Positions 24,894 through 36,091 of a stretch of 42,890 nt of DNA are shown here, in pieces. Under the pieces are notes generated by a model. It ran no database searches. It was not told the DNA's origin and saw nothing but the letters and a program-made list of their open reading frames with translations. Each line of letters starts with the position of its first letter. Position 1 is the first letter of the stretch. The stretch comes from an uncultured Faecalibacterium sp. (lineage in GTDB: Bacteria > Bacillota > Clostridia > Oscillospirales > Ruminococcaceae). The translations under genes and the position numbers were made by a program. The stretch is from assembly GCA_934561555.1 (NCBI GenBank), contig CAKTGQ010000018.1, positions 1 through 42,890 on the forward strand, in the 5' to 3' direction.

Positions 24894-25374
24894 ATGCTGA
24901 AGTTGGATTTGAACCTGCTGTGGACTGTGGTGGATGTTCTGATCTTGTATGTGCTGCTGCGCAAGTTTTTGTTCAAGCCCATCCAGAACGTGCTGGATCA
25001 GCGCCAGAAGATGATTGAGGCAGACATTGCAGCGGCACAGACCTCTAAGACTGAGGCCGCCGCAGCGCTTACGACCGCACAGGACAAGCTGCGTAATGTG
25101 GACAACGAAGCCGCAGCCCGCCGCGCAGCCTACGAGAAGCAGGCTGAGGTAGAAAAGCAACAGCTGCTGGCCGATGCACAGAAGCAGGCTGACGAGATCG
25201 TGGCTGCCGGTAAGGCCGCTGTGGAGATCGAGCGTCAGAACAAGCTGCGGGAAGCAGATGCACAGGCTACGGCACTGGCACGCTCCATGTGCGAAAAGCT
25301 TTTGAAACATAATTTGACCGCCCAGGATGATGATCAGCTGCTGGACGATCTGCTGCAGAAAGCAGGTGCAGGCA

Positions 25375-25385
<11 letters not shown>
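24894..25385 (+). CDS. atpF: ATP synthase F0 subunit b
   Basis: 163 residues. One N-terminal membrane helix (about 7-26, LLWTVVDVLILYVLLRKF) and a long Ala/Glu/Lys-rich helix that forms the peripheral stalk. It ends DDDQLLDDLLQKAG and has no delta domain attached, unlike mycobacterial b-delta fusions. Its last 11 bp overlap the start of the alpha gene, leaving no room for a separate atpH. Confidence 0.92.
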
Positions 25386-27115
<1,730 letters not shown>

Positions 27116-27129
<14 letters not shown>

Positions 27130-27994
27130 GCTGCTGAAGGAGCGCATCGAGAGCATTCAGGATACCATGAAGATCACCAATGCCATGTACCTGATCTCTT
27201 CGTCCAAGCTGCGCAAGGCACGGCAGAACTACCAGAATGTGTCCCCTTACTTCAACCGTATGCGGGACACCATCTCCCGTGTTGTGCCGCATCTGCCGGA
27301 GGAGCCGGAGCACCCCTTCTTCCACGAGCGGAATCTGGAGAACCCCCGGCGGGCGTATCTGGTGCTTACTGCCGATAAGGGCATGGCAGGTGCTTATAAC
27401 CAGAACCTGCTCAAGTTTTTGCGGGAGCACGCAGACCCCAACGACCGCTTTTACGTCATCGGTCAGGTGGGCTACCGCGCCCTGCGCCACCGGGACCCCC
27501 GCCTTGTGGAGGAGTTCCGTTACAGCGCTACCGCGCCCACGTTGCAGCGTGCCCGCGACATCACGGTGGACGCTATCGATGATTTCAAGTCCGGCAAGCT
27601 GGACGAGATCTACATCGTCTACACCAAGATTCAGAACGCCCTTACCAGTGAGCCGGTAATGGAGCGTCTGCTGCCGCTGGACCGGCGGTTTTTGCAGCCT
27701 GCTCCCAAGGGTCTGGGCGACCCAAGGGGTGAGGTGGAACTGGTGCCGGACGCATGGACGGTGTTCGAGCAGATCGCACCCATCTATATGCACGGCATGA
27801 TCTTTGGCGCCATGACCGAGAGCTTCTGCGCCGAGCAGAGCGCCCGCATGACTGCCATGGATTCTGCTACCAAGAGCGCCAATGATATGATCCGGGACTT
27901 GCAGCTGGAATACAACCGCACCCGTCAGGGCTCCATTACACAGGAGATCACCGAGATCATCGGCGGCGCGGCTGCCGTGCAGGATCGGACATAA
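27116..27994 (+). CDS. atpG: ATP synthase F1 subunit gamma
   Basis: 292 residues, the central rotor shaft. N-terminal helix KERIESIQDTMKITNAMYLIS with the conserved K-IT-AM pattern, Rossmann-like middle (AYLVLTADKGMAGAYNQNL) and C-terminal helix RMTAMDSATKSANDMIRDL ending ITQEITEIIGGAAA. I chose ATG 27116, with GGGAGG 8 nt upstream; ATGs at 27098 and 27110 are poorer. It overlaps atpA by 14 bp. Confidence 0.93.
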
Positions 27995-28002
27995 TAAAGG
28001 AA

Positions 28003-28098
28003 AACCCTCTCCGTCACGCCTGACGGCGTGCCACCTCCCCCAAAGGGGGGAGGTTTCAGGGCAGTTGACGCCATCGCGCAGCGATGACGGAGAGGGTT
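28003..28098. repeat. Cloverleaf-like palindromic repeat between atpG and atpD
   Basis: A 96-bp element closed by exact 14-bp inverted arms, AACCCTCTCCGTCA (28003-28016) and TGACGGAGAGGGTT (28085-28098). Inside are three hairpins: CACGCC/GGCGTG (28015-28030, sharing two bases with the arm), ACCTCCCCC/GGGGGAGGT (28033-28054) and ATCGC/GCGAT (28073-28085). I associate this sequence style with an abundant intergenic repeat of Faecalibacterium-like genomes; no transposase is encoded. It splits the otherwise overlapping atp genes. Confidence 0.8.
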
Positions 28099-28119
28099 CG
28101 TTGGACAAACAAGATTTGA

Positions 28120-29546
<1,427 letters not shown>

Positions 29547-29547
<1 letters not shown>

Positions 29548-29954
29548 TGAACAAGTTCATGCTGAACATCACAGCGTCCAGCGGCGAGTTCTATCAGGGT
29601 GACTGCGAGGACCTGACCCTGCCCATCAGCGACGGCATCTACGGCGTACAGGCTGGGCATAATCCGGTGCTGGTGGCGCTGCACATGGGCATCCTCCACT
29701 TTGTGGTGGACGGCAAGGCCCGGGATGTGCTGGTGGGTGATGGCATTGCCGAGGTGACCCCCGCCTATGTGATGGTGCTGGTGGACAGCGCCGAGAACCC
29801 GGAGGATATCGACAAGAACCGTGCCGAGGCTGCCCGCATCCGCGCCGAGGAACGCTTGCAGCATAAGCAGAGCATGCACGAGTATTACCAGAGTAAAATT
29901 GCACTGGATCGTGCCATGCAGCGTTTGCAGACCGCCGCAAAGTATAAGCGCTGA
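29547..29954 (+). CDS. atpC: ATP synthase F1 subunit epsilon
   Basis: 135 residues. N-terminal beta-sandwich (FYQGDCEDLTLPISDGIYGVQAGHNPVL, typical of epsilon) and C-terminal two-helix domain (NRAEAARIRAEERLQHK, ALDRAMQRLQTAAKYK) that can inhibit the enzyme. Translationally coupled to atpD (TGATG). Confidence 0.94.
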
Positions 29955-29979
29955 GGCAGCGCCCCGATTCCCTTATAAC

Positions 29980-30019
29980 AAAACCTCCCCGTGCAGGAAA
30001 ACTGCATGGGGAGGTTTTT
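29980..30019. terminator. Bidirectional terminator, atp operon / sensor kinase
   Basis: 17-bp stem AAAACCTCCCCGTGCAG (29980-29996) with CTGCATGGGGAGGTTTT (30002-30018), loop GAAAA, T5 on the plus strand and A-run on the other. Confidence 0.9.
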
Positions 30020-30056
30020 CTGTCTTGCATATTCTTTGGCTGCGGGCGCGCCCGGC

Positions 30057-31307
30057 TCACCGCAACTCGGCGGCAAACTCCACTTCTTCGCCTACCATGC
30101 GGGCGTAGATGCTGCCCCTGTGGGCTTCGGCGATGCTCCGGGCAATGGACAGCCCGATGCCAAAGCCGCCGGTGGCAGCGTTGCGGGAGGGGTCGGCGCG
30201 GTAAAAGCGGTCAAACAGCTTTGCCAGTGTTTCCTCCGGGATGGGGTCGCTGCCGTTGCGGCAGCGCAGCGCGATGCCCCGCCGGGTCTTTTCCAGTGTC
30301 AGGGTGATGGGACTGTCCGCCTGGGCGTACTTGACCGCGTTGTCCAGCAGAACGCTCACCAGCTGCCGGATGGCGTACTCATCGCCCTTGTAGGTCAGCT
30401 CCGGGGCGATATCCAGCACAAGGCTGTGCCCCTTGCTCTGCGCAAGGTCCCGGAAGGGCTCGGCGGTGTCTGCCACTGCTTCGCTGAGGGGAAAGGGCTC
30501 CATCTTCAGCGGGGAGACCCCCTCGTCCATGCGGGACAGGGTGACCAGTGCGTTGACCAGCGCCGTCAGCTTTTCGGTCTGCGCCTGCGCTTTATCGATC
30601 CATTTCTGCTTGCCGGTCTCCATTTCCAGCACACGCAGACAGGTGGAGATAACCGTGATAGGGGTCTTGAGCTCGTGGCTGGCATCGGTGATGAACTGCT
30701 TCTGCTTTTCGGCACTGCGCACCACCGGGTCGATGGCGCGGCGGGAGAGCAGCACCACCAGCACCACCACCAGCAGAATACAGGCAGCATCCGCAGCAAG
30801 GCTCCACAGCAGCACCAGCCCCACAGAGCGCAGCTGCTGGTAGCCGTCCAGAAATACCGCCATATTGCGCCCCTCACCGGTGCGAGTAACGTAGTACCGG
30901 TAGCTGCCGTAGCTGCCGTAGCCCGCGCCGTGCGCCACGGCAGCTGAAAGATAAGGCGTGATGTCCTCCTCGGTGACCGAGGCAATGTTTGCAAGGTCTG
31001 CCTGCACCAGCGTACCGTCATCCTGATACCGCAGCACAAAGTATCGGGTGGAGTAGGGGGTCTCGGCGGTAAAGCTGCCGTCCCGCGGCGGCTGCGGTGC
31101 CTTGGGCGGGGCAGCGGGTGCTTCGCCAACCGGATGATAGGCGGGGATCGTGCCCTGATTGCTGGTGATGAGCTGCAGCATATCCCGCAGCTCCCGGGTG
31201 GTGGAAACGTAATTTGCGGTGTTCAGCAGCACAGTCAGCAGCAGCATCACCGCCGTGACCGACAGGGTGGCAATGCGGATGAACCGCCTGCGCAGCCGCC
31301 GGATCAT
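30057..31307 (-). CDS. Sensor histidine kinase
   Basis: 416 residues. Membrane helix 1 at about 12-32 (LSVTAVMLLLTVLLNTANY), an outside region of ~130 residues rich in Pro, Tyr and Gly, helix 2 at about 178-205, then the dimerisation box with His211 in DASHELKTPITV. The ATPase domain has N-box LLDNAVKYA and G2-box GFGIGLSIA. I chose ATG 31307, which forms ATGA with the regulator stop; a longer in-frame start at 31409 lies inside that gene. Signal unknown. Partner: the regulator immediately upstream. Confidence 0.92.
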   Translation of the reverse strand: MIRRLRRRFIRIATLSVTAVMLLLTVLLNTANYVSTTRELRDMLQLITSNQGTIPAYHPVGEAPAAPPKAPQPPRDGSFTAETPYSTRYFVLRYQDDGTLVQADLANIASVTEEDITPYLSAAVAHGAGYGSYGSYRYYVTRTGEGRNMAVFLDGYQQLRSVGLVLLWSLAADAACILLVVVLVVLLSRRAIDPVVRSAEKQKQFITDASHELKTPITVISTCLRVLEMETGKQKWIDKAQAQTEKLTALVNALVTLSRMDEGVSPLKMEPFPLSEAVADTAEPFRDLAQSKGHSLVLDIAPELTYKGDEYAIRQLVSVLLDNAVKYAQADSPITLTLEKTRRGIALRCRNGSDPIPEETLAKLFDRFYRADPSRNAATGGFGIGLSIARSIAEAHRGSIYARMVGEEVEFAAELR

Positions 31308-31979
31308 GCTTGGTCCTCCAGCGCATAGCCAAGGCCCCGGTTCGCACGCAGAACAGCGTGTGAGCCGAGGTTTTTCAGCTTTTTGCGCAGGTTGGAGATA
31401 TTTACCCACACCACATTGATCTCGGCTTCATTTTCCCAGCCCCATACCAGCTCAAGGATGCGCTCGGCAGAAAACACCATGCGCGGGTTGCGCAAAAACA
31501 GCTCCATCACTTGATATTCCCGCCCGCTCAGCCGCACGGACTGCCCGTGGCTGGTCAGAAAGCCGGTGCCCGGGTCCAGCGTCAGGTCGCTGAAAGCCAG
31601 CCGGGTGGGCTGGTAGGCGCTGGCACGGCGCAGCATAGCGCGCACCCGGCTCAGCAGTTCGTCCGGGTCAAAGGGCTTGGGCAGGTAGTCGTCCGCTCCG
31701 GCGTTGAAGCCGGTAATGCGGTCGTCCGTCTCGCCCTTGGCGGTCAGCATCATGATGGGCGCGGATACCTTTTCTGCCCGAAGCTTCTGCAGCACCTCAA
31801 TGCCGTTCATCTTGGGCATCATCACGTCCAGAATAATGGCGTCGTACTGCTCCTGCGTGGCGGCTTCGTAGGCATCAAAGCCGTTGTGCACCGTTTCCAC
31901 TGTAAAATGATTCTTTTCAAAAAAAGACGCTCAGCACCTCGGCAAGGTCTTCTTCGTCCTCTGCGATCAGCAGCCGCAC
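31304..31979 (-). pseudogene. OmpR-type response regulator with a 1-bp frameshift
   Basis: Two frames together give a normal ~224-residue OmpR/PhoB regulator. The N-terminus from GTG 31979 (AGGAGG 8 nt upstream) reads VRLLIAEDEEDLAEVLSVFF, then stops. The rest from about 31917 reads EKNHFTVETVHNG, then the phosphorylation site ILDVMMPKMNG, PKPF, and a winged-helix DNA-binding domain (LSGREYQVMELFLRNP, WVNISNLRKKL). The break is a run of seven A on the plus strand (31919-31925); six would restore the frame. It may be a sequencing or assembly error, a real mutation, or slippage-based switching. The intact partner kinase argues that the gene is functional in some cells. Confidence 0.8.
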
Positions 31980-32011
31980 TGCGCATTCCTCCTTTTTGCT
32001 TTTCTGACCCC

Positions 32012-32041
32012 AGTATAGCGCACCAGCCGCCTGCTGCGCAA
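32012..32041 (-). promoter_or_regulatory. Promoter of the two-component genes
   Basis: On the minus strand TTGCGC (32041-32036), 18-bp spacer, TATACT (32017-32012). It lies in the 69-bp gap between the DUF4956 gene and the regulator. Confidence 0.5.
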
Positions 32042-32048
32042 TCTTTTT

Positions 32049-32717
32049 TTACAGCAGCTCCATGCCGAGGCTGCTCTCCCGCCCGCAGGTGATGTTCAAA
32101 TTGCCGTTGCGGCAGCGCAAAGCGTCCAAAAAGGCCTTGGGCGGCACATCCTCCGGCAGAAGGACGGCATATTCTAGCTCATATAAAGTGCCCATGTTGC
32201 TGGTCTTTACCCGGGTCAAGGTGCAGCGCCGGGTATACTGGGCAAAAATATCGTCAAACAGGCCGTCGTAGTCCAGGCTTTCCGGGATGGTGATCTTCAG
32301 CACCCGGGCGGCGGTTTTCTGCTCGCCAAAGTCCAGCGCAGTCAGGCCAAGCAACGCACCGGCCAGCAGCACAAAAGCCAGCACGGCCAGCCCCAGCAGC
32401 CCCATGCCGGTGGCAAGCCCCAGCGCCATGGCAAGGAACAAAACCCCGATCTCCCGGGCGGTGCCGGGGGCAGAGCGGAACCGCACCAGACTGAACGCAC
32501 CCGCCACGGCTACGCCGGTGCCGATGTTGCCGTTGACCAGCATGATCACCAGCTGCACCACGGCGGGCAGCAGCGCCAGTGTGACCGCAAAGCTGGAACT
32601 TGTTTTTTGCCGGTAACCCGCCACAAAGGCAAGACCGATGCCCAGCACCAGCGAAACCGCTGTGCACAGCAGAAAACTTTGCAGGGTGATAGACGTACCA
32701 ATTACAGATTCAAGCAC
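32049..32717 (-). CDS. DUF4956 membrane protein
   Basis: 222 residues. Four or so membrane helices in the first ~145 residues (SFLLCTAVSLVLGIGLAFV, LALLPAVVQLVIMLVNGNIGTG, FLAMALGLATGMGLLGLAVLAFVLL) with the family mark GAFSLVRFRSAPGTAREIG. A soluble tail follows (KITIPESLDYDGLFDDIF, SNMGTLYELEYAVLLPED). In Firmicutes DUF4956 proteins often sit next to VTC-domain proteins, as here. Function unknown. Overlaps the VTC gene by 8 bp. Confidence 0.85.
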   Translation of the reverse strand: MLESVIGTSITLQSFLLCTAVSLVLGIGLAFVAGYRQKTSSSFAVTLALLPAVVQLVIMLVNGNIGTGVAVAGAFSLVRFRSAPGTAREIGVLFLAMALGLATGMGLLGLAVLAFVLLAGALLGLTALDFGEQKTAARVLKITIPESLDYDGLFDDIFAQYTRRCTLTRVKTSNMGTLYELEYAVLLPEDVPPKAFLDALRCRNGNLNITCGRESSLGMELL

Positions 32718-33444
32718 AGGGGAATACCTCCTTCAAGGGTACAGGCTGCTCGCGCAGCAGATGATGGCAGTAGCAGCTGCCGTATTTGGAAAAGGAGACC
32801 GGTACAGCCCCGGCCTCGGCCAGTGCGTGGGCCAGCCACAGCGGGCAGACGCCCGGCAGCTTGACTTCCAGCAGCACCCGGTCGTCCGGCAGCAGGGGCG
32901 CACCGTGGTCTCCGGCGCTAAGCTCCAGCTGGGTGGTGCGCCAGCGGATGTTGGTATCAAAGGTGATACGCAGCTCCGGGTCGGCTACGCCTGCAAAGGC
33001 GATGCGGTCGTACCTGATGAACACCCGAGGACGGGCATCGTACAGCTGCTGGAACCATGCGATCTCCCGGCCAATTTGTCCGTAGTCGGCAAGCAATCGC
33101 TGCCCCGCCAGCAAAGGCTGCACCTCAGCGGCGGGTACGGTGATGCGGCGCTTGTACACCACGCCTTTGTATTTCTTTTTTAGTTCGGCAAACACCTTGC
33201 CGTCCGGTGCCGGCACACCGTAGCTGCGCACCCGCAGCTTTTCCTTGTACACCGGCTTTGCCAGCGAGGCACGGATCAGCCGCCAGTCCGGGGTATCGTA
33301 ATAAAGGTTGCAGATGGTATACTTTCCATAAAAATCCATCTTGATATAGGGCGCAATGGCCTGCAGCAGGGCTTTTTGCCCCGCTGGGGTGAGAAAATAC
33401 TTTTTCTCGTACCGCTCAAAGCAGTTCTGAATGGGTTGGGACAT
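32710..33444 (-). CDS. VTC-domain (polyphosphate polymerase-like) protein
   Basis: 244 residues covering a VTC tunnel fold: ERYEKKYFLT near the start, YKEKLRVRSYG, VFAELKKKYKGVVYKRR, FIRYDRIAF and LLEVKLPG with the expected Glu and Lys, ending VSFSKYGSCY. In yeast Vtc4 this fold makes polyphosphate from ATP; bacterial family members near DUF4956 and CotH have no settled activity. The basic residues that bind phosphate appear to be kept. First gene of the minus-strand unit. Confidence 0.85.
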   Translation of the reverse strand: MSQPIQNCFERYEKKYFLTPAGQKALLQAIAPYIKMDFYGKYTICNLYYDTPDWRLIRASLAKPVYKEKLRVRSYGVPAPDGKVFAELKKKYKGVVYKRRITVPAAEVQPLLAGQRLLADYGQIGREIAWFQQLYDARPRVFIRYDRIAFAGVADPELRITFDTNIRWRTTQLELSAGDHGAPLLPDDRVLLEVKLPGVCPLWLAHALAEAGAVPVSFSKYGSCYCHHLLREQPVPLKEVFPCA

Positions 33445-33467
33445 TGCCTGTCACCTCCTGTGCAAAC

Positions 33468-33499
33468 AGAATACCGCCCCAACCTAAAAGCAACTTAAA
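33468..33499 (-). promoter_or_regulatory. VTC-operon promoter with direct-repeat operator
   Basis: On the minus strand TTTAAGTT (33499-33492) and TTTAGGTT (33488-33481) are 11 bp apart, followed after 7 bp by the -10 TATTCT (33473-33468). There is no good -35, as expected for a promoter that needs an activator of the OmpR/PhoB type. Confidence 0.65.
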
Positions 33500-33517
33500 G
33501 GAAATTTGCGGGTTTTC

Positions 33518-33549
33518 TTTAGGTTTGTTTTAGGTTCGCCGGGTATACT
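33518..33549 (+). promoter_or_regulatory. Lipoprotein promoter with matching direct-repeat operator
   Basis: TTTAGGTT (33518-33525) and TTTAGGTT (33529-33536), 11 bp apart, then 7 bp and the -10 TATACT (33544-33549). This is the mirror image of the VTC-side promoter. The likely activator is the response regulator at 31,304-31,979. Confidence 0.65.
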
Positions 33550-33597
33550 GTGGCCATCCTCAAAGCAAACCATTGACCGCAAGGAGGTTTTTCCGAT

Positions 33598-35202
33598 ATG
33601 AAATACGCAAACCGACCGCTTTCCCTTCTGGTAGCGGGCGCACTGGTGGTCACACTGGCGGGCTGCAGCGGCAGTGCCGTTTCCACCCTCACAGCGTCCT
33701 CTGCCGCCGGTACCGTCCTTTCTGCAACAGAAAGTGAGTTTTCGCTGGAAGGCGCTACCGCATTTACCTTTACCGACAGCGGCATCTCCGCTGCCGAGGG
33801 GGATTATAACGGCTACACCATCGAGGGTACGGCCCTGACCATCAGCGCCGCGGGTACTTATGTGGTGTCCGGCAGTTGCGCAGACGGCAGCATTACTGTA
33901 AAAGCGGGCACAGAAAATGTGACGCTGATACTGAACGGGCTGGAACTGACCAGCACCACCACTGCACCCATCGTGTGCGGCAAGTCCACCGGGGCGACCA
34001 TCGCGGTGCAAAGCGGCACCCAGAACACCCTTGCCGACACAGCTGCCAACAATAAGGACAATGAAAACGCCAGTGCAGACGCCGAGAGCGCCGTACTCAA
34101 GTGCAAGGACGGCGCACAGGTGGTGCTGTGCGGCAGCGGTACGCTGAACATCTCCGCTGCCGGAAAAAACGGCATCAAGTCCGGCACGGAAAACGAGGGC
34201 AGGGAAGCCAGCCTGACCATCCGGGAGCTGACTTTAAACATCGACGCCCCGGTGAACGATGCCGTCAACGCCGAGCAGACCTTGAATGTGGAAAGCGGCA
34301 CCCTGAACATCTCTGCCGGGGATGACGCACTGCACAGCGACTATACCTTGAATGTCGGTGCAGAGGACACCGCCGGGCCTACGATTACTATTTCCACCTG
34401 CAGCGAGGCTCTGGAAGGCGCAACACTGAACGTGTTCTCCGGTACGATTGATATCACCGCCACGGACGACTGCCTGAATGCCGCCAACGGCGATTTGACC
34501 GACTACGATTTCAGCATGAATATCTCCGGCGGCACGATCACCGCCTACACCTCCGGGGGTGACGGCTTTGATTCCAACGGCAGCCTGACCATCTCCGGCG
34601 GCAACATTGCCGTGTGGACGGCTAACGCCGCCGATAACCAACCGCTGGATGCGGACGGGACTATTACCATCACCGGCGGCACAGTGTTGGCAGCAGGCGG
34701 CAGCGCCGGTATGGGCTACACCATTGACGCTTCGCAGGGCTATGTGACCTATGGCGGCGGCATGGGCGCAGACAGCACCGTGCGGCTGACCAAAGACAGC
34801 GCCTTTGCTATTGCGGATGCCAGCGGCAATACCGTATACAGCGGCACTGCCCTGTGCGATGCAAGCTATGTGTTCTACTGTGCACAGGACATTACCGCCG
34901 ACAGCGACTATACGCTCACCACCGGCAGCACTACCCTTGCCACTGCTACTGCCCAGACCGGTACATCCCGTGCAAGCTTCGGCGGCATGGGTGGCGGACA
35001 GAACGGTATGACCCCGCCGGACGGTACAAACGGGCAGACCCCGCCCGCCATGAACGGCAGCGCCCCCGGCGGGCAGGCTCCTGACGGGCAGCAGGGCGGC
35101 ACCCCGCCGGAAAAGCCCACGGGCACACCCTCCGGCAACCCGCCGCAAATGCCCGCCCAGAACAACGCCACTTCCCAGGCTGAAACAACAGCCGATGTAT
35201 AA
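33598..35202 (+). CDS. DUF4353-like carbohydrate-binding lipoprotein
   Basis: 534 residues. A lipoprotein signal ends at Cys23 (VVTLAGCSG). The body (about 60-430) is a right-handed beta-helix-like series of repeats with motifs such as TLNISAAGKNGIKSG, GDDALHSDYTLN and NISGGTITAYTSGGDGFDSNG, the pattern annotated as carbohydrate-binding DUF4353. The tail (about 460-534) is Gly/Gln/Pro-rich and disordered. It is probably anchored on the outer face of the membrane. AAGGAGG precedes ATG 33598. It is divergent from the VTC/DUF4956 genes and shares their operator, so the products probably work together at the envelope. Confidence 0.8.
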   Translation: MKYANRPLSLLVAGALVVTLAGCSGSAVSTLTASSAAGTVLSATESEFSLEGATAFTFTDSGISAAEGDYNGYTIEGTALTISAAGTYVVSGSCADGSITVKAGTENVTLILNGLELTSTTTAPIVCGKSTGATIAVQSGTQNTLADTAANNKDNENASADAESAVLKCKDGAQVVLCGSGTLNISAAGKNGIKSGTENEGREASLTIRELTLNIDAPVNDAVNAEQTLNVESGTLNISAGDDALHSDYTLNVGAEDTAGPTITISTCSEALEGATLNVFSGTIDITATDDCLNAANGDLTDYDFSMNISGGTITAYTSGGDGFDSNGSLTISGGNIAVWTANAADNQPLDADGTITITGGTVLAAGGSAGMGYTIDASQGYVTYGGGMGADSTVRLTKDSAFAIADASGNTVYSGTALCDASYVFYCAQDITADSDYTLTTGSTTLATATAQTGTSRASFGGMGGGQNGMTPPDGTNGQTPPAMNGSAPGGQAPDGQQGGTPPEKPTGTPSGNPPQMPAQNNATSQAETTADV

Positions 35203-35228
35203 GTTTCTTTTTTCTTTCTTCTTTCAAG

Positions 35229-35278
35229 CACAGAACGCTCCGACCCTTCTGCATAGGGGTCGGAGCGTTCTGTGTTTT
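35229..35278. terminator. Terminator of the lipoprotein gene
   Basis: 18-bp perfect stem, CACAGAACGCTCCGACCC (35229-35246) with its complement at 35257-35274, followed by TTTT. Confidence 0.8.
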
Positions 35279-35298
35279 ATGCTTCTTTATTTTTATGC

Positions 35299-35336
35299 AA
35301 AAGCCTCTCACATCGGAAACGATGCGGGAGGCTTTT
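35299..35336 (-). terminator. Terminator of the XRE gene
   Basis: Arms at 35299-35315 and 35320-35336 (AAAAGCCTC..CATCG / CGATG..GAGGCTTTT) with a 4-nt loop, one G-U pair and one mismatch. It overlaps the XRE stop codon by two bases. Confidence 0.75.
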
Positions 35337-35559
35337 ACTGTTTAGGGTATTCTTTTCTGATATCACTGGCTCCGGAAATATAATCCACAGATACATTGTA
35401 GAACTTTGCAAGGATGAGCAGATTATCAATGGGAATGCGGGTCTTGCCGCTTTCATAGTCGGAATAAGTGCGCTGACCGATATGCAAAAGGTCGGCAATT
35501 TTCTGCTGTGTCAGAAAATGGTCTTCCCGGATCTCTCGTATCCGCTCATTATAGTGCAT
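35335..35559 (-). CDS. XRE-family HTH repressor
   Basis: 74 residues, essentially one Cro/CI-type helix-turn-helix: IREIREDHFLTQQKIADLLHIG, QRTYSDYESGKTRIP, LLILAKFYNVSVDYISG. No ligand or peptide-binding domain is attached. It is divergent from two GG-leader genes; the palindromic sites in between make it their likely regulator. Confidence 0.9.
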   Translation of the reverse strand: MHYNERIREIREDHFLTQQKIADLLHIGQRTYSDYESGKTRIPIDNLLILAKFYNVSVDYISGASDIRKEYPKQ

Positions 35560-35605
35560 GCTTTCACCACCTTACACAATAAGTATAAGGATATTGAAAA
35601 GAAAC

Positions 35606-35634
35606 TTGACAAATAGAGTTATAAACTCTATAAT
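35606..35634 (+). promoter_or_regulatory. Consensus promoter of the GG-leader genes
   Basis: Exact consensus TTGACA (35606-35611), 17-bp spacer, TATAAT (35629-35634), the best promoter in the window. Its spacer is filled by operator 1. Confidence 0.9.
35613..35631. promoter_or_regulatory. Operator 1, perfect palindrome
   Basis: ATAGAGTTATAAACTCTAT: 8-bp arms around ATA, lying between -35 and -10 and touching the -10. A bound repressor would exclude RNA polymerase. Confidence 0.8.
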
Positions 35635-35647
35635 AACAAGCGAAATG

Positions 35648-35666
35648 ATAGAGTATATAACTCTAT
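35648..35666. promoter_or_regulatory. Operator 2, near-perfect palindrome
   Basis: ATAGAGTATATAACTCTAT, the same site with one arm mismatch, centred 35 bp downstream of operator 1 and just after the expected transcription start. Confidence 0.78.
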
Positions 35667-35702
35667 CTGTGTGGTCTGGCAAAAACGATTGGAGGAATGA
35701 AA

Positions 35703-36074
35703 ATGCTGAATTACCCAAAGTCGTATGATATGCTGGCAGAAGAAGAACTAGAGTATACCAGCGGTGGAAGCGATGTGGATTTCATGCTGGCGCTGGCTGC
35801 TGGTGGACTGGCGGGAATTGTGATATCGTCGATTCTTTATGTGGTAAACGGCGAGAACATCCGAAACAGAAAAAAAGCAGAATGCCCGGAAAAGTACCTG
35901 CCGGATGCAGACCCTGCAAAGCGTAAACAGCTGGTAGAAGACACCAAATGGGAGTTGACGACATCGCCGCTGGGCGCGGTTTCACTAGCAGGTTTTACCG
36001 CATCAAGTGTGTGTATCTTGGTAGGTGCGGGCATTACGATTGCAAATATTTTTGAAGATGCAAAGAAGAAATAA
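35703..36074 (+). CDS. GG-leader small membrane protein 1
   Basis: 123 residues. I chose ATG 35703, with GGAGG 7 nt upstream; ATG 35697 is only 1 nt from that site. The N-terminus MLNYPKSYDMLAEEELEYTSGG looks like a double-glycine leader (acidic LxxEELEY, then GG at 21-22). The mature part would have one membrane helix (LALAAGGLAGIVISSILYVV), a charged loop with CPEKYLPDADPAKRKQLVEDTKW, and a second helix (AGFTASSVCILVGAGITIANI). It is paralogous to the next gene. Bacteriocin-like, signalling or membrane-stress roles are possible; no C39 peptidase transporter is in the window. Confidence 0.8.
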   Translation: MLNYPKSYDMLAEEELEYTSGGSDVDFMLALAAGGLAGIVISSILYVVNGENIRNRKKAECPEKYLPDADPAKRKQLVEDTKWELTTSPLGAVSLAGFTASSVCILVGAGITIANIFEDAKKK

Positions 36075-36091
36075 GGGGAGGACAGAGCTTT

